Assembly: GCA_032622095.1 (NCBI GenBank) | Contig: CP136068.1 | Coordinates: forward strand, 6,053,314 to 6,117,313 | Direction: 5' to 3' | Length of the DNA stretch: 64,000 bases | Origin: Siphonodentalium dalli | Lineage: Eukaryota > Mollusca > Scaphopoda > Gadilida > Siphonodentaliidae | Shown: positions 12,701 through 25,406 of the stretch, piece after piece | How positions within the stretch are numbered: position 1 is the stretch's first letter | Layout of the letters: the number at the start of each line of letters is the position of its first letter | Translations under genes and position numbers: made by a program | Notes under the pieces: model-generated | The model's input: the letters and a program-made list of their open reading frames with translations, nothing else | What the model was told of the DNA's origin: nothing | Database searches by the model: none

Positions 12701-15700
12701 AAAATCTGCAGATCAGCGTTTTAGGTGATAATCTGCTGATCTGCTCGATATGAACTGCTGATCGGGATTTTGAACTGCTGATCTGGGGTGTATGTCGGCC
12801 AATTCGTGTTTTCTTATGGTATTTCTTTATGGACCATCGATATAATGTCATTTGCACAACACATACCCGACTATCCTCGTTAAAATTCGTTTAAACCGCC
12901 TTCGGGGAATCTGCTGAACTGCTCGATATGAACTGCTGAACTGAATTTTGAACTGCTGATCTGGGGTGGACGTCAGCCAAATGGATTTCTTTCCAGGTAC
13001 TTCTTATGAGCCATCGATAAAATGCCATTTGCATCACCTATACCAGAATATCTTTGTTAAAAATCAGTTAAACTGAATTTTGGAGATTCTGCTGAACTGC
13101 CCCAAATAGATTGCTGAACGGGCTTTTGAACTGCTGATCTGGGGTTTATGTCGGCAAAGCCGTATTTTCTTCCTGTATTTTGTTATGGACCATCGATAAT
13201 ATGTCATTTGCACAACACATACCCGACTATCCTCGTTAAAATTCGGTTAAACCGCCTTCGGGGAATCTGCTGAACAGCTCGATATGAACTGCTGAACTAA
13301 ATTTTGAACTGCTGATCTGGGGTCGACGTCGGCCATATGATTTTCTATCCATGAAACTGGTTATGTCCCATTAATTACAAGTCATTTGCACAACCTACGA
13401 CCCGCCATCGTCGTTATATTTGAGTTAAACTAAACTCGGAAAATCTGCAGATCAGCGTTTTAGGTGATAATCTGCTGATCTGCTCGATATGAACTGCTGA
13501 TCGGGCCTTTGAACTGCTGATCTGGGGCATATGTCGGCCAAGTCGTGTTTTCTTCCAGGATTTCTTTATGGACCATCGATATAATGTCATTTGCACAACA
13601 CATATCCGACTATCATCGTTAAAATTCGGTTAAACAGCCTTCGGGGAATCTGCTGATCTGCTCGATATGAACTGCTGATCGGGCTTTTGAACTGCTGATC
13701 TGGGGTTTATGTCGGCCAATTCGTGTTTTCTTACTGTATTTTGTTATGGACCATCGATATAATGTCATTTGCACAACACATACCCGATTATCCTCGTTAA
13801 AATTCGGATAAACCGCCTTCGGGGAATCTGCTGAACTGCTCGATATGAACTGCTGAACGGGATTTTGAACTGCTGATCTGGGGTTTATGTCGGCCAATTC
13901 GTGTTTTCTTACTGTATTTTGTTATGAACCATCGATATAATGTCATTTGCACAACACATACCCGATTATCCTCGTTAAAATTCGGATAAACCGCCTTCGG
14001 GGAATCTGCTGAACTGCTCGATATGAACTGCTGAACGGGATTTTGAACTGCTGATCTGGGGTGAACGTCGGCCAAATGGTTTTCTGTCCATGTACTTGCT
14101 TATGAGCCATCGATAAAATGCCATTTGCATCACCTATACCAGAATATCTTTGTTTAAAATCTGTTAAACTGAATTTTGGAGATTCTGCTGAACTGCCCCA
14201 AATAGAGTGCTGAACGGGCTTTTGAACTGCTGATCTGGGGTTTATGTCGGCCAAGCCGTATTTTCTTCCTGTATTTTGTTATGGACCATCGATATAATGT
14301 CATTTGCACAACATATACCCGACTATCCTCGTTAAAATTCGGTTAAACCGCCTTCGGGGAATCTGCTGAACTGCTCGATATGAACTGCTGAACTAAATTT
14401 TGAACTGCTGATCTGGGGTCGACGTCGGCCATATGATTTTCAATCCATGAAACTGGTTATGTCCCATTAATTACAAGTCATTTGCACAACCTACGACCCG
14501 CCATCGTCGTTATATTTGAGTTAAACTAAACTCGGAAAATCTGCAGATCAGCGTTTTAGGTGATAATCTGCTGATCTGCTCGATATGAACTGCTGATCGG
14601 GATTTTGAACTGCTGATCTGGGGTGTATGTCGGCCAATTCGTGTTTTCTTATGGTATTTCTTTATGGACCATCGATATAATGTCATTTGCACAACACATA
14701 CCCGACTATCCTCGTTAAAATTCGTTTAAACCGCCTTCGGGGAATCTGCTGAACTGCTCGATATGAACTGCTGAACTGAATTTTGAACTGCTGATCTGGG
14801 GTGGACGTCAGCCAAATGGATTTCTTTCCAGGTACTTCTTATGAGCCATCGATAAAATGCCATTTGCATCACCTATACCAGAATATCTTTGTTAAAAATC
14901 AGTTAAACTGAATTTTGGAGATTCTGCTGAACTGCCCCAAATAGAGTGCTGAACGGGCTTTTGAACTGCTGATCTGGGGTTTATGTCGGCAAAGCCGTAT
15001 TTTCTTCCTGTATTTTGTTATGGACCATCGATAATATTTCATTTGCACAACACATACCCGACTATCCTCGTTAAAATTCGGTTAAACCGCCTTCGGGGAA
15101 TCTGCTGAACAGCTCGATATGAACTGCTGAACTAAATTTTGAACTGCTGATCTGGGGTCGACGTCGGCCATATTATTTTCTATCCATGAAACTGGTTATG
15201 TCCCATTAATTACAAGTCATTTGCACAACCTACGACCCGCCATCGTCGTTATATTTGAGTTAAACTAAACTCGGAAAATCTGCAAATCAGCGTTTTAGGT
15301 GATAATCTGCTGATCTGCTCGATATGAACTGCTGATCGGGCTTTTGAACTGCTGATCTGCGGTATATGTCGGCCAAGTCGTGTTTTCTTCCAGGATTTCT
15401 TTATGGACCATCGATATAATGTCATTTGCACAACACATACCCGACTATCCTCGTTAAAATTCGGTTAAACAGCCTTCGGGGAATCTGCTGAACTGCTCGA
15501 TATGAACTGCTGAACTGAATTTTGAACTGCTGATCTGGGGTGGACGTCGGCCAAATGGTTTTCTGTCCATGTACGTGCTTATGAGCCATCGATAAAATGC
15601 CATTTGCATCACCTATACCAGAATATCTTTGTTAAAAATCAGTTAAACTGAATTTTGGAGATTCTGCTGAACTGCCCCAAATAGAGTGCTGAACGGGCTT

Positions 15701-15980
15701 TTGAACTGCTGATCTGGGGTTTATGTCGGCCAAGCCGTATTTTCTTCCTGTATTTTGTTATGGACCATCGATATAATGTCATTTGCACAACATATACCCG
15801 ACTATCCTCCTTAAAATTCGGTTAAACCTCCTTCGGGGAATCTGCTGAACTGCTCGATATGAACTGCTGAACTAAATTTTGAACTGCTGATCTGGGGTCG
15901 ACGTCGGCCATATGATTTTCAATCCATGAAACTGGTTATGTCCCATTAATTACAAGTCATTTACACAACGTATAACCCGC

Positions 15981-16187
15981 AACATTGGACAATGCCCATG
16001 CACCAACATCACAGGCTTCGCGCACAGCTGTACTATCCCTATATGCAGTGAATGTTGCGAACTTGTTGATACGGTTCGGTGGGTATCATTCTGATCCTAC
16101 GTTTTGATTTGATTCGGTCATCTAGAACTTGATTTTGTTCAGTGTAAAATGTATAAAACCAAAAAGCCTGAGCGAAAAATGATAGAA
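15981..16187 (+). repeat. E module copy 7 (207 bp)
   Basis: Short form with TTGCGAACTTG in place of TTGCGTACTTG. Only copy 13, its superunit-2 counterpart, shares this. It follows a 6.5-kb stretch with no E module. Confidence 0.95.
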
Positions 16188-16723
16188 TGACATTTGCACA
16201 ACAAATACCCGACTATCCTCGTTAAAAATCGGTTAAACTGCGTTGGGGAATCTGCTGAACTGTTCCCGGTAAAGTCCTGAACGGGATTTTGAACTGCTGA
16301 TCTGGGGTCGACGTAGGCCAAGTCGTGTTTTCTTCCTGTATTTCTTTATGGACCAACGGTAAAATGTCATTTGCACAACACATACCCGACTATCCTCGTT
16401 AAAAATCGGTTAAACTGCCTTCGGGGAATCTGCTGAACTGCTCGATATGAACTGCTGAACTGAATTTTGAACTGCTGATCTGGGGTGGACGTCGGCCAAA
16501 TGGTTTTCTGTCCATGTACTTGCTTATGAGCCATCGATAAAATGCCATTTGCATCACCTATACCAGAATATCTTTGTTAAAAATCAGTTAAACTGAATTT
16601 TGGAGATTCTGCTGAACTGCCCCAAATAGAGTGCTGAACGGGCTTTTGAACTGCTGATCTGGGGTTTATGTCGGCCAAGCCGTATTTTCTTCCTGTATTT
16701 TGTTATGGACCATCGATATAATG

Positions 16724-17463
16724 TCATTTGCACAACATATACCCGACTATCCTCGTTAAAATTCGGTTAAACCGCCTTCGGGGAATCTGCTGAACTGCTC
16801 GATATGAACTGCTGAACTAAATTTTGAACTGCTGATCTGGGGTCGACGTCGGCCATATGATTTTCAATCCATGAAACTGGTTATGTCCCATTAATTACAA
16901 GTCATTTGCACAACCTACGACCCGCCATCGTCGTTATATTTGAGTTAAACTAAACTCGGAAAATCTGCAGATCAGCGTTTTAGGTGATAATCTGCTGATC
17001 TGCTCGATATGAACTGCTGATCGGGCTTTTGAACTGCTGATCTGGGGTTTATGTCGGCCAATTCGTGTTTTCTTACTGTATTTTGTTATGGACCATCGAT
17101 ATAATGTCATTTGCACAACACATACCCGATTATCCTCGTTAAAATTCGGTTAAACCGCCTTCGGGGAATCTGCTGAACTGCTCGATATGAACTGCTGAAC
17201 GGGATTTTGAACTGCTGATCTGGGGTGAACGTCGGCCAAATGGTTTTATGTCCATGTACTTGCTTATGAGCCATCGATAAAATGCCATTTGCATCACCTA
17301 TACCAGAATATCTTTGTTTAAAATCAGTTAAACTGAATTTTGGAGATTCTGCTGAACTGCCCCAAATAGAGTGCTGAACGGGCCTTTGAACTGCTGATCA
17401 GGGGTTTATGTCGGCCAAGCCGTATTTTCTTCCTGTATTTTGTTATGGACCATCGATATAATG
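16724..17463 (+). repeat. Reference 740-bp tetramer (monomers A, B, C, D)
   Basis: This is a clean example of the basic higher-order unit, phased on the TCATTTGCAC box. A is 16,724-16,901, B is 16,902-17,106, C is 17,107-17,284 and D is 17,285-17,463. B is about 27 bp longer because of an extra CTGCAGATCAGCGTTTTAGG segment. D differs by its CCATTTGCAT box and a CCCCAAATAGAGTGCTGAA segment. The next tetramer follows at once with the same order. The same 739-741 bp spacing recurs elsewhere, for example 6,883 to 7,622, 14,510 to 15,249 and 40,142 to 40,882. Confidence 0.93.
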
Positions 17464-18405
17464 TCATTTGCACAACATATACCCGACTATCCTCGTTAAA
17501 ATTCGGTTAAACCGCCTTCGGGGAATCTGCTGAACTGCTCGATATGAACTGCTGAACTAAATTTTGAACTGCTGATCTGGGGTCGACGTCGGCCATATGA
17601 TTTTCAATCCATGAAACTGGTTATGTCCCATTAATTACAAGTCATTTGCACAACCTACGACCCGCCATCGTCGTTATATTTGAGTTAAACTAAACTCGGA
17701 AAATCTGCAGATCAGCGTTTTAGGTGATAATCTGCTGATCTGCTCGATATGAACTGCTGATCGGGCTTTTGAACTGCTGATCTGGGGTTTATGTCGGCCA
17801 ATTCGTGTTTTCTTACTGTATTTTGTTATGGACCATCGATATAATGTTATTTGCACAACACATACCCGATTATCCTCGTTAAAATTCGGATAAACCGCCT
17901 TCGGGGAATCTGCTGAACTGCTCGATATGAACTGCTGAACGGGATTTTGAACTGCTGATCTGGGGTGAACGTCGGCCAAATGGTTTTCTGTCCATGTACT
18001 TGCTTATGAGCCATCGATAAAATGCCATTTGCATCACCTATACCAGAATATCTTTGTTTAAAATCAGTTAAACTGAATTTTGGAGATTCTGCTGAACTGC
18101 CCCAAATAGAGTGCTGAACGGGCTTTTGAACTGCTGATCTGGCGTTTATGTCGGCCAAGCCGTATTTTCTTCCTGTATTTTGTTATGGACCATCGATATA
18201 ATGTCATTTGCACAACATATACCCGACTATCCTCGTTAAAATTCGGTTAAACCGCCTTCGGGGAATCTGCTGAACTGCTCGATATGAACTGCTGAACTAA
18301 ATTTTGAACTGCTGATCTGGGGTCGACGTCGGCCATATGATTTTCAATCCATGAAACTGGTTATGTCCCATTAATTACAAGTCATTTACACAACGTATAA
18401 CCCGC

Positions 18406-18612
18406 AACATTGGACAATGCCCATGCACCAACATCACAGGCTTCGCGCACAACTGTACTATCCCTATATGCAGTGAATGTTGCGTACTTGTTGATACGGT
18501 TCGATGGGTATCATTCTGATCCTACGTTTTGATGTGATTCGGTCATCTAGAACTTGATTTTGTTCAGTGTAAAATGTATAAAACCAAAAAGCCTGAGCGA
18601 AAAATGATAGAA
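18406..18612 (+). repeat. E module copy 8 (207 bp)
   Basis: Short form with TTCGATGGG, GATGTGATT and CACAACTGT variants, shared with copies 9 and 14. The monomer with TTCCCGGTAAAG is missing directly after it. Confidence 0.95.
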
Positions 18613-19913
18613 TGACATTTGCACAACAAATACCCGACTATCCTCGTTAAAAATCGGTTAAACTGCGTTCGGGGAATCTGCTGAACTACTCGATATGAAC
18701 TGCTGAACGGGATTTTGAACTGCTGATCTGTGGTGGACGTCGGCCAAATGGTTTTCTTTCCATGTACCTGGTTAAGAGCCATCGATAAAATGTCATTTTC
18801 ATCACCTATACCAGAATATCTTTGTTCAAAATCAGTTAAACTGAGTTTTGGAGATTCTGGTGAACTGCCCCAAATAGAGTGCTGAACGGGCTTTTGAACT
18901 GCTGATCTGGGGTTTATGTCGGCCAAGTCGTGTTTTCTTCTTGTATTTTGTTATGGACCATCGACATAATGTCATTTGCACAACACATACCCGACTATCT
19001 TCGTTAAAATTCGGTTAAACCGCCTTCGGGGAATCTGCTGAACTGCTCGATATGAACTGCTGAACTAAATTTTGAACTGCTGATCTGGGGTCGACGTCGG
19101 CCATATGATTTTCAATCCATGAAACTGGTTATGTCCCATTAATTACAAGTCATTTGCACAACCTACGACCCGCCATCGTCGTTATATTTGAGTTAAACTA
19201 AACTCGGAAAATCTGCAGATCAGCGTTTTAGGTGATAATCTGCTGATCTGCTCGATATGAACTGCTGATCGGGCTTTTGAACTGCTGATCTGGGGTTTAT
19301 GTCGGCCAATTCGTGTTTTCTTACTGTATTTTGTTATGGACCATCGATATAATGTTATTTGCACAACACATACCCGATTATCCTCGTTAAAATTCGGATA
19401 AACCGCCTTCGGGGAATCTGCTGAACTGCTCGATATGAACTGCTGAACGGGATTTTGAACTGCTGATCTGGGGTGAACGTCGGCCAAATGGTTTTCTGTC
19501 CATGTACTTGCTTATGAGCCATCGATAAAATGCCATTTGCATCACCTATACCAGAATATCTTTGTTTAAAATCAGTTAAACTGAATTTTGGAGATTCTGC
19601 TGAACTGCCCCAAATAGAGTGCTGAACGGGCTTTTGAACTGCTGATCTGGCGTTTATGTCGGCCAAGCCGTATTTTCTTCCTGTATTTTGTTATGGACCA
19701 TCGATATAATGTCATTTGCACAACATATACCCGACTATCCTCGTTAAAATTCGGTTAAACCGCCTTCGGGGAATCTGCTGAACTGCTCGATATGAACTGC
19801 TGAACTAAATTTTGAACTGCTGATCTGGGGTCGACGTCGGCCATATGATTTTCAATCCATGAAACTGGTTATGTCCCATTAATTACAAGTCATTTACACA
19901 ACGTATAACCCGC

Positions 19914-20120
19914 AACATTGGACAATGCCCATGCACCAACATCACAGGCTTCGCGCACAACTGTACTATCCCTATATGCAGTGAATGTTGCGTACTTGTT
20001 GATACGGTTCGATGGGTATCATTCTGATCCTACGTTTTGATGTGATTCGGTCATCTAGAACTTGATTTTGTTCAGTGTAAAATGTATAAAACCAAAAAGC
20101 CTGAGCGAAAAATGATAGAA
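19914..20120 (+). repeat. E module copy 9 (207 bp)
   Basis: Appears identical to copy 8, 1,508 bp downstream, with the same missing monomer after it. Its counterpart is copy 15. Confidence 0.95.
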
Positions 20121-21421
20121 TGACATTTGCACAACAAATACCCGACTATCCTCGTTAAAAATCGGTTAAACTGCGTTCGGGGAATCTGCTGAACTACTCG
20201 ATATGAACTGCTGAACGGGATTTTGAACTGCTGATCTGTGGTGGACGTCGGCCAAATGGTTTTCTTTCCATGTACCTGGTTAAGAGCCATCGATAAAATG
20301 TCATTTTCATCACCTATACCAGAATATCTTTGTTCAAAATCAGTTAAACTGAGTTTTGGAGATTCTGGTGAACTGCCCCAAATAGAGTGCTGAACGGGCT
20401 TTTGAACTGCTGATCTGGGGTTTATGTCGGCCAAGTCGTGTTTTCTTCTTGTATTTTGTTATGGACCATCGACATAATGTCATTTGCACAACACATACCC
20501 GACTATCTTCGTTAAAATTCGGTTAAACCGCCTTCGGGGAATCTGCTGAACTGCTCGATATGAACTGCTGAACTAAATTTTGAACTGCTGATCTGGGGTC
20601 GACGTCGGCCATATGATTTTCAATCCATGAAACTGGTTATGTCCCATTAATTACAAGTCATTTGCACAACCTACGACCCGCCATCGTCGTTATATTTGAG
20701 TTAAACTAAACTCGGAAAATCTGCAGATCAGCGTTTTAGGTGATAATCTGCTGATCTGCTCGATATGAACTGCTGATCGGGCTTTTGAACTGCTGATCTG
20801 GGGTTTATGTCGGCCAATTCGTGTTTTCTTACTGTATTTTGTTATGGACCATCGATATAATGTCATTTGCACAACACATACCCGACTATCCTCGTTAAAA
20901 TTCGGTTAAACCGCCTTCGGGGAATCTGCTGAACTGCTCGATATGAACTGCTGAACGGGATTTTGAACTGCTGATCTGGGGTGAACGTCGGCCAAATGGT
21001 TTTCTGTCCATGTACTTGCTTATGAGCCATCGATAAAATGCCATTTGCATCACCTATACCAGAATATCTTTGTTAAAAATCAGTTAAACTGAATTTTGGA
21101 GATTCTGCTGAACTGCCCCAAATAGAGTGCTGAACGGGCTTTTGAACTGCTGATCTGGGGTTTATGTCGGCCAAGCCGTATTTTCTTCCTGTATTTTGTT
21201 ATGGACCATCGATATAATGTCATTTGCACAACATATACCCGACTATCCTCGTTAAAATTCGGTTAAACCGCCTTCGGGAAATCTGCTGAACTGCTCGATA
21301 TGAACTGCTGAACTAAATTTTGAACTGCTGATCTGGGGTCGACGTCGGCCATATGATTTTCAATCCATGAAACTGGTTATGTCCCATTAATTACAAGTCA
21401 TTTACACAACGTATAACCCGC

Positions 21422-21628
21422 AACATTGGACAATGCCCATGCACCAACATCACAGGCTTCGCGCACAGCTGTACTATCCCTATATGCAGTGAATGTTGCG
21501 TACTTGTTGATACGGTTCGGTGGGTATCATTCTCATTCTACGTTTTGATTTGATTCGGTCATCTAGAACTTGATTTTGTTCAGTGTAAAATGTATAAAAC
21601 CAAAAAGCCTGAGCGAAAAATGATAGAA
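21422..21628 (+). repeat. E module copy 10 (207 bp)
   Basis: Short form of the ATTCTCATTC variant and counterpart of copy 3. It is followed by CCCGAATATCC, also shared with copy 3. Confidence 0.95.
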
Positions 21629-24049
21629 TGACATTTGCACAACAAATACCCGAATATCCTCGTTAAAAATCGGTTAAACTGCGTTGGGGAATCTGCTGAA
21701 CTGTTCCCGGTAAAGTGCTGAACGGGATTTTGAACTGCTGATCTGGGGTCGACGTAGGCCAAGTCGTGTTTTCTTCCTGTATTTCTTTATGGACCAACGA
21801 TAAAATGTCATTTGCACAACACATACCCGACTATCCTCGTTAAAAATCGGTTAAACTGCGTTCGGGGAATCTGCTGAACTACTCGATATGAACTGCTGAA
21901 CGGGATTTTGAACTGCTGATCTGTGGTGGACGTCGGCCAAATGGTTTTCTTTCCATGTACCTGGTTAAGAGCCATCGATAAAATGCCATTTGCATCACCT
22001 ATACCAGAATATCTTTGTTCAAAATCAGTTAAACTGAATTTTGGAGATTCTGCTGAACTGCCCCAAATAGAGTGCTGAACGGGCTTTTGAACTGCTGATC
22101 TGGGGTTTATGTCGGCCAAGCCGTATTTTCTTCCTGTATTTTGTTATGGACCATCGATATAATGTCATTTGCACAACATATACCCGACTATCCTCGTTAA
22201 AATTCGGTTAAACCGCCTTCGGGGAATCTGCTGAACTGCTCGATATGAACTGCTGAACTAAATTTTGAACTGCTGATCTGGGGTCGACGTCGGCCATATG
22301 ATTTTCAATCCATGAAACTGGTTATGTCCCATTAATTACAAGTCATTTGCACAACCTACGACCCGCCATCGTCGTTATATTTGAGTTAAACTAAACTCGG
22401 AAAATCTGCAGATCAGCGTTTTAGGTGATAATCTGCTGATCTGCTCGATATGAACTGCTGATCGGGCTTTTGAACTGCTGATCTGGGGTTTATGTCGGCC
22501 AATTCGTGTTTTCTTACTGTATTTTGTTATGGACCATCGATATAATGTCATTTGCACAACACATACCCGATTATCCTCGTTAAAATTCGGATAAACCGCC
22601 TTCGGGGAATCTGCTGAACTGCTCGATATGAACTGCTGAACTAAATTTTGAACTGCTGATCTGGGGTCGACGTCGGCCATATGATTTTCAATCCATGAAA
22701 CTGGTTATGTCCCATTAATTACAAGTCATTTGCACAACCTACGACCCGCCATCGTCGTTATATTTGAGTTAAACTAAACTCGGAAAATCTGCAGATCAGC
22801 GTTTTAGGTGATAATCTGCTGATCTGCTCGATATGAACTGCTGATCGGGATTTTGAACTGCTGATCTGGGGTGTATGTCGGCCAATTCGTGTTTTCTTAT
22901 GGTATTTCTTTATGGACCATCGATATAATGTCATTTGCACAACACATACCCGACTATCCTCGTTAAAATTCGTTTAAACCGCCTTCGGGGAATCTGCTGA
23001 ACTGCTCGATATGAACTGCTGAACTGAATTTTGAACTGCTGATCTGGGGTGGACGTCAGCCAAATGGATTTCTTTCCAGGTACTTCTTATGAGCCATCGA
23101 TAAAATGCCATTTGCATCACCTATACCAGAATATCTTTGTTAAAAATCAGTTAAACTGAATTTTGGAGATTCTGCTGAACTGCCCCAAATAGAGTGCTGA
23201 ACGGGCTTTTGAACTGCTGATCTGGGGTTTATGTCGGCAAAGCCGTATTTTCTTCCTGTATTTTGTTATGGACCATCGATAATATGTCATTTGCACAACA
23301 CATACCCGACTATCCTCGTTAAAATTCGGTTAAACCGCCTTCGGGGAATCTGCTGAACAGCTCGATATGAACTGCTGAACTAAATTTTGAACTGCTGATC
23401 TGGGGTCGACGTCGGCCATATGATTTTCTATCCATGAAACTGGTTATGTCCCATTAATTACAAGTCATTTGCACAACCTACGACCCGCCATCGTCGTTAT
23501 ATTTGAGTTAAACTAAACTCGGAAAATCTGCAGATCAGCGTTTCAGGTGATAATCTGCTGATCTGCTCGATATGAACTGCTGATCGGGCCTTTGAACTGC
23601 TGATCTGGGGCATATGTCGGCCAAGTCGTGTTTTCTTCCAGGATTTCTTTATGGACCATCGATATAATGTCATTTGCACAACACATATCCGACTATCATC
23701 GTTAAAATTCGGTTAAACAGACTTCGGGGAATCTGCTGATCTGCTCGATATGAACTGCTGATCGGGCTTTTGAACTGCTGATCTGGGGTTTATGTCGGCC
23801 AATTCGTGTTTTCTTACTGTATTTTGTTATGGACCATCGATATAATGTCATTTGCACAACACATACCCGATTATCCTCGTTAAAATTCGGATAAACCGCC
23901 TTCGGGAAATCTGCTGAACTGCTCGATATGAACTGCTGAACTAAATTTTGAACTGCTGATCTGGGGTCGACGTCGGCCATATGATTTTCAATCCATGAAA
24001 CTGGTTATGTCCCATTAATTACAAGTCATTTACACAACGTATAACCCGC

Positions 24050-24256
24050 AACATTGGACAATGCCCATGCACCAACATCACAGGCTTCGCGCACAGCTGT
24101 ACTATCCCTATATGCAGTGAATGTTGCGTACTTGTTGATACGGTTCGGTGGGTATCATTCTCATTCTACGTTTTGATTTGATTCGGTCATCTAGAACTTG
24201 ATTTTGTTCAGTGTAAAATGTATAAAACCAAAAAGCCTGAGCGAAAAATGATAGAA
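24050..24256 (+). repeat. E module copy 11 (207 bp)
   Basis: Short form of the ATTCTCATTC variant and counterpart of copy 5, but with the common CCTGAGCG. Confidence 0.95.
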
Positions 24257-25199
24257 TGACATTTGCACAACAAATACCCGACTATCCTCGTTAAAAATCG
24301 GTTAAACTGCGTTGGGGAATCTGCTGAACTGTTCCCGGTAAAGTGCTGAACGGGATTTTGAACTGCTGATCTGGGGTCGACGTAGGCCAAGTCGTGTTTT
24401 CTTCCTGAATTTCTTTATGGACCAACGATAAAATGTCATTTGCACAACACATACCCGACTATCCTCGTTAAAAATCGGTTAAACTGCGTTCGGGGAATCT
24501 GCTGAACTACTCGATATGAACTGCTGAACGGGATTTTGAACTGCTGATCTGTGGTGGACGTCGGCCAAATGGTTTTCTTTCCATGTGCCTGGTTAAGAGC
24601 CATCGATAAAATGTCATTTGCATCACCTATACCAGAATATCTTTGTTCAAAATCAGTTAAACTGAGTTTTGGAGATTCTGGTGAACTGCCCCAAATAGAG
24701 TGCTGAACGGGCTTTTGAACTGCTGATCTGGGGTTTATGTCGGCCAAGTCGTGTTTTCTTCTTGTATTTTGTTATGGACCATCGACATAATGTCATTTGC
24801 ACAACACATACCCGACTATCTTCGTTAACATTCGGTTAAACCGCCTTCGGGGAATCTGCTGAACTGCTCGATATGAACTGCTGAACTAAATTTTGAACTG
24901 CTGATCTGGGGTCGACGTCGGCCATATGATTTTCAATCCATGAAACTGGTTATGTCCCATTAATTACAAGTCATTTGCACAACCTAAGACCCGCCATCGT
25001 CGTTATATTTGAGTTAAACTAAACTCGGAAAATCTGCAGATCAGCGTTTTAGGTGATAATCTGCTGATCTGCTCGATATGAACTGCTGATCGGGCTTTTG
25101 AACTGCTGATCTGGGGTCGACGTCGGCCATATGATTTTCAATCCATGAAACTGGTTATGTCCCATTAATTACAAGTCATTTACACAACGTATAACCCGC

Positions 25200-25406
25200 A
25201 ACATTGGACAATGCCCATGCACCAACATCACAGGCTTCGCGCACAGCTGTACTATCCCTATATGCAGTGAATGTTGCGTACTTGTTGATACGGTTCGGTG
25301 GGTATCATTCTGATCCTACGTTTTGATTTGATTCGGTCATCTAGAACTTGATTTTGTTCAGTGTAAAATGTATAAAACCAAAAAGCCTGAGCGAAAAATG
25401 ATAGAT
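25200..25406 (+). repeat. E module copy 12 (207 bp)
   Basis: Short form of the GATAGATTG variant, 1,150 bp after copy 11 and counterpart of copy 6. Confidence 0.95.

Larger units (their letters stand above)
3430..20455 (+). repeat. Satellite superunit, copy 1
   Basis: Nearly the whole of this block recurs as superunit copy 2. The offset is 17,025 bp for about 3.4-5.0 kb, 15,875 bp for about 6.2-8.05 kb and 15,697 bp for about 8.24-20.23 kb. The steps arise because copy 1 carries a 1,150-bp E-containing unit (around 5.0-6.15 kb) and one 178-bp monomer (around 8.1-8.25 kb) that copy 2 lacks. In the 15,697-bp-offset part only rare single-base differences were noticed, for example 9,799 C versus 25,496 A and 15,360 C versus 31,057 G. 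The edges are approximate because both flanks are also satellite. Confidence 0.88.
17674..20880 (+). repeat. 1,508-bp tandem repeat pair inside superunit 1
   Basis: A block starting near 17,674 repeats at 19,182, and E modules at 18,406 and 19,914 are also 1,508 bp apart. The two copies look essentially identical until about 20,880, where the second continues into a different monomer version. Both contain the short form of the post-E region: E is followed directly by the monomer with CTGAACTACTCGATATG, and the TTCCCGGTAAAG monomer is missing. The same step recurs in superunit 2 (34,103, 35,611 and 37,119). Confidence 0.88.
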
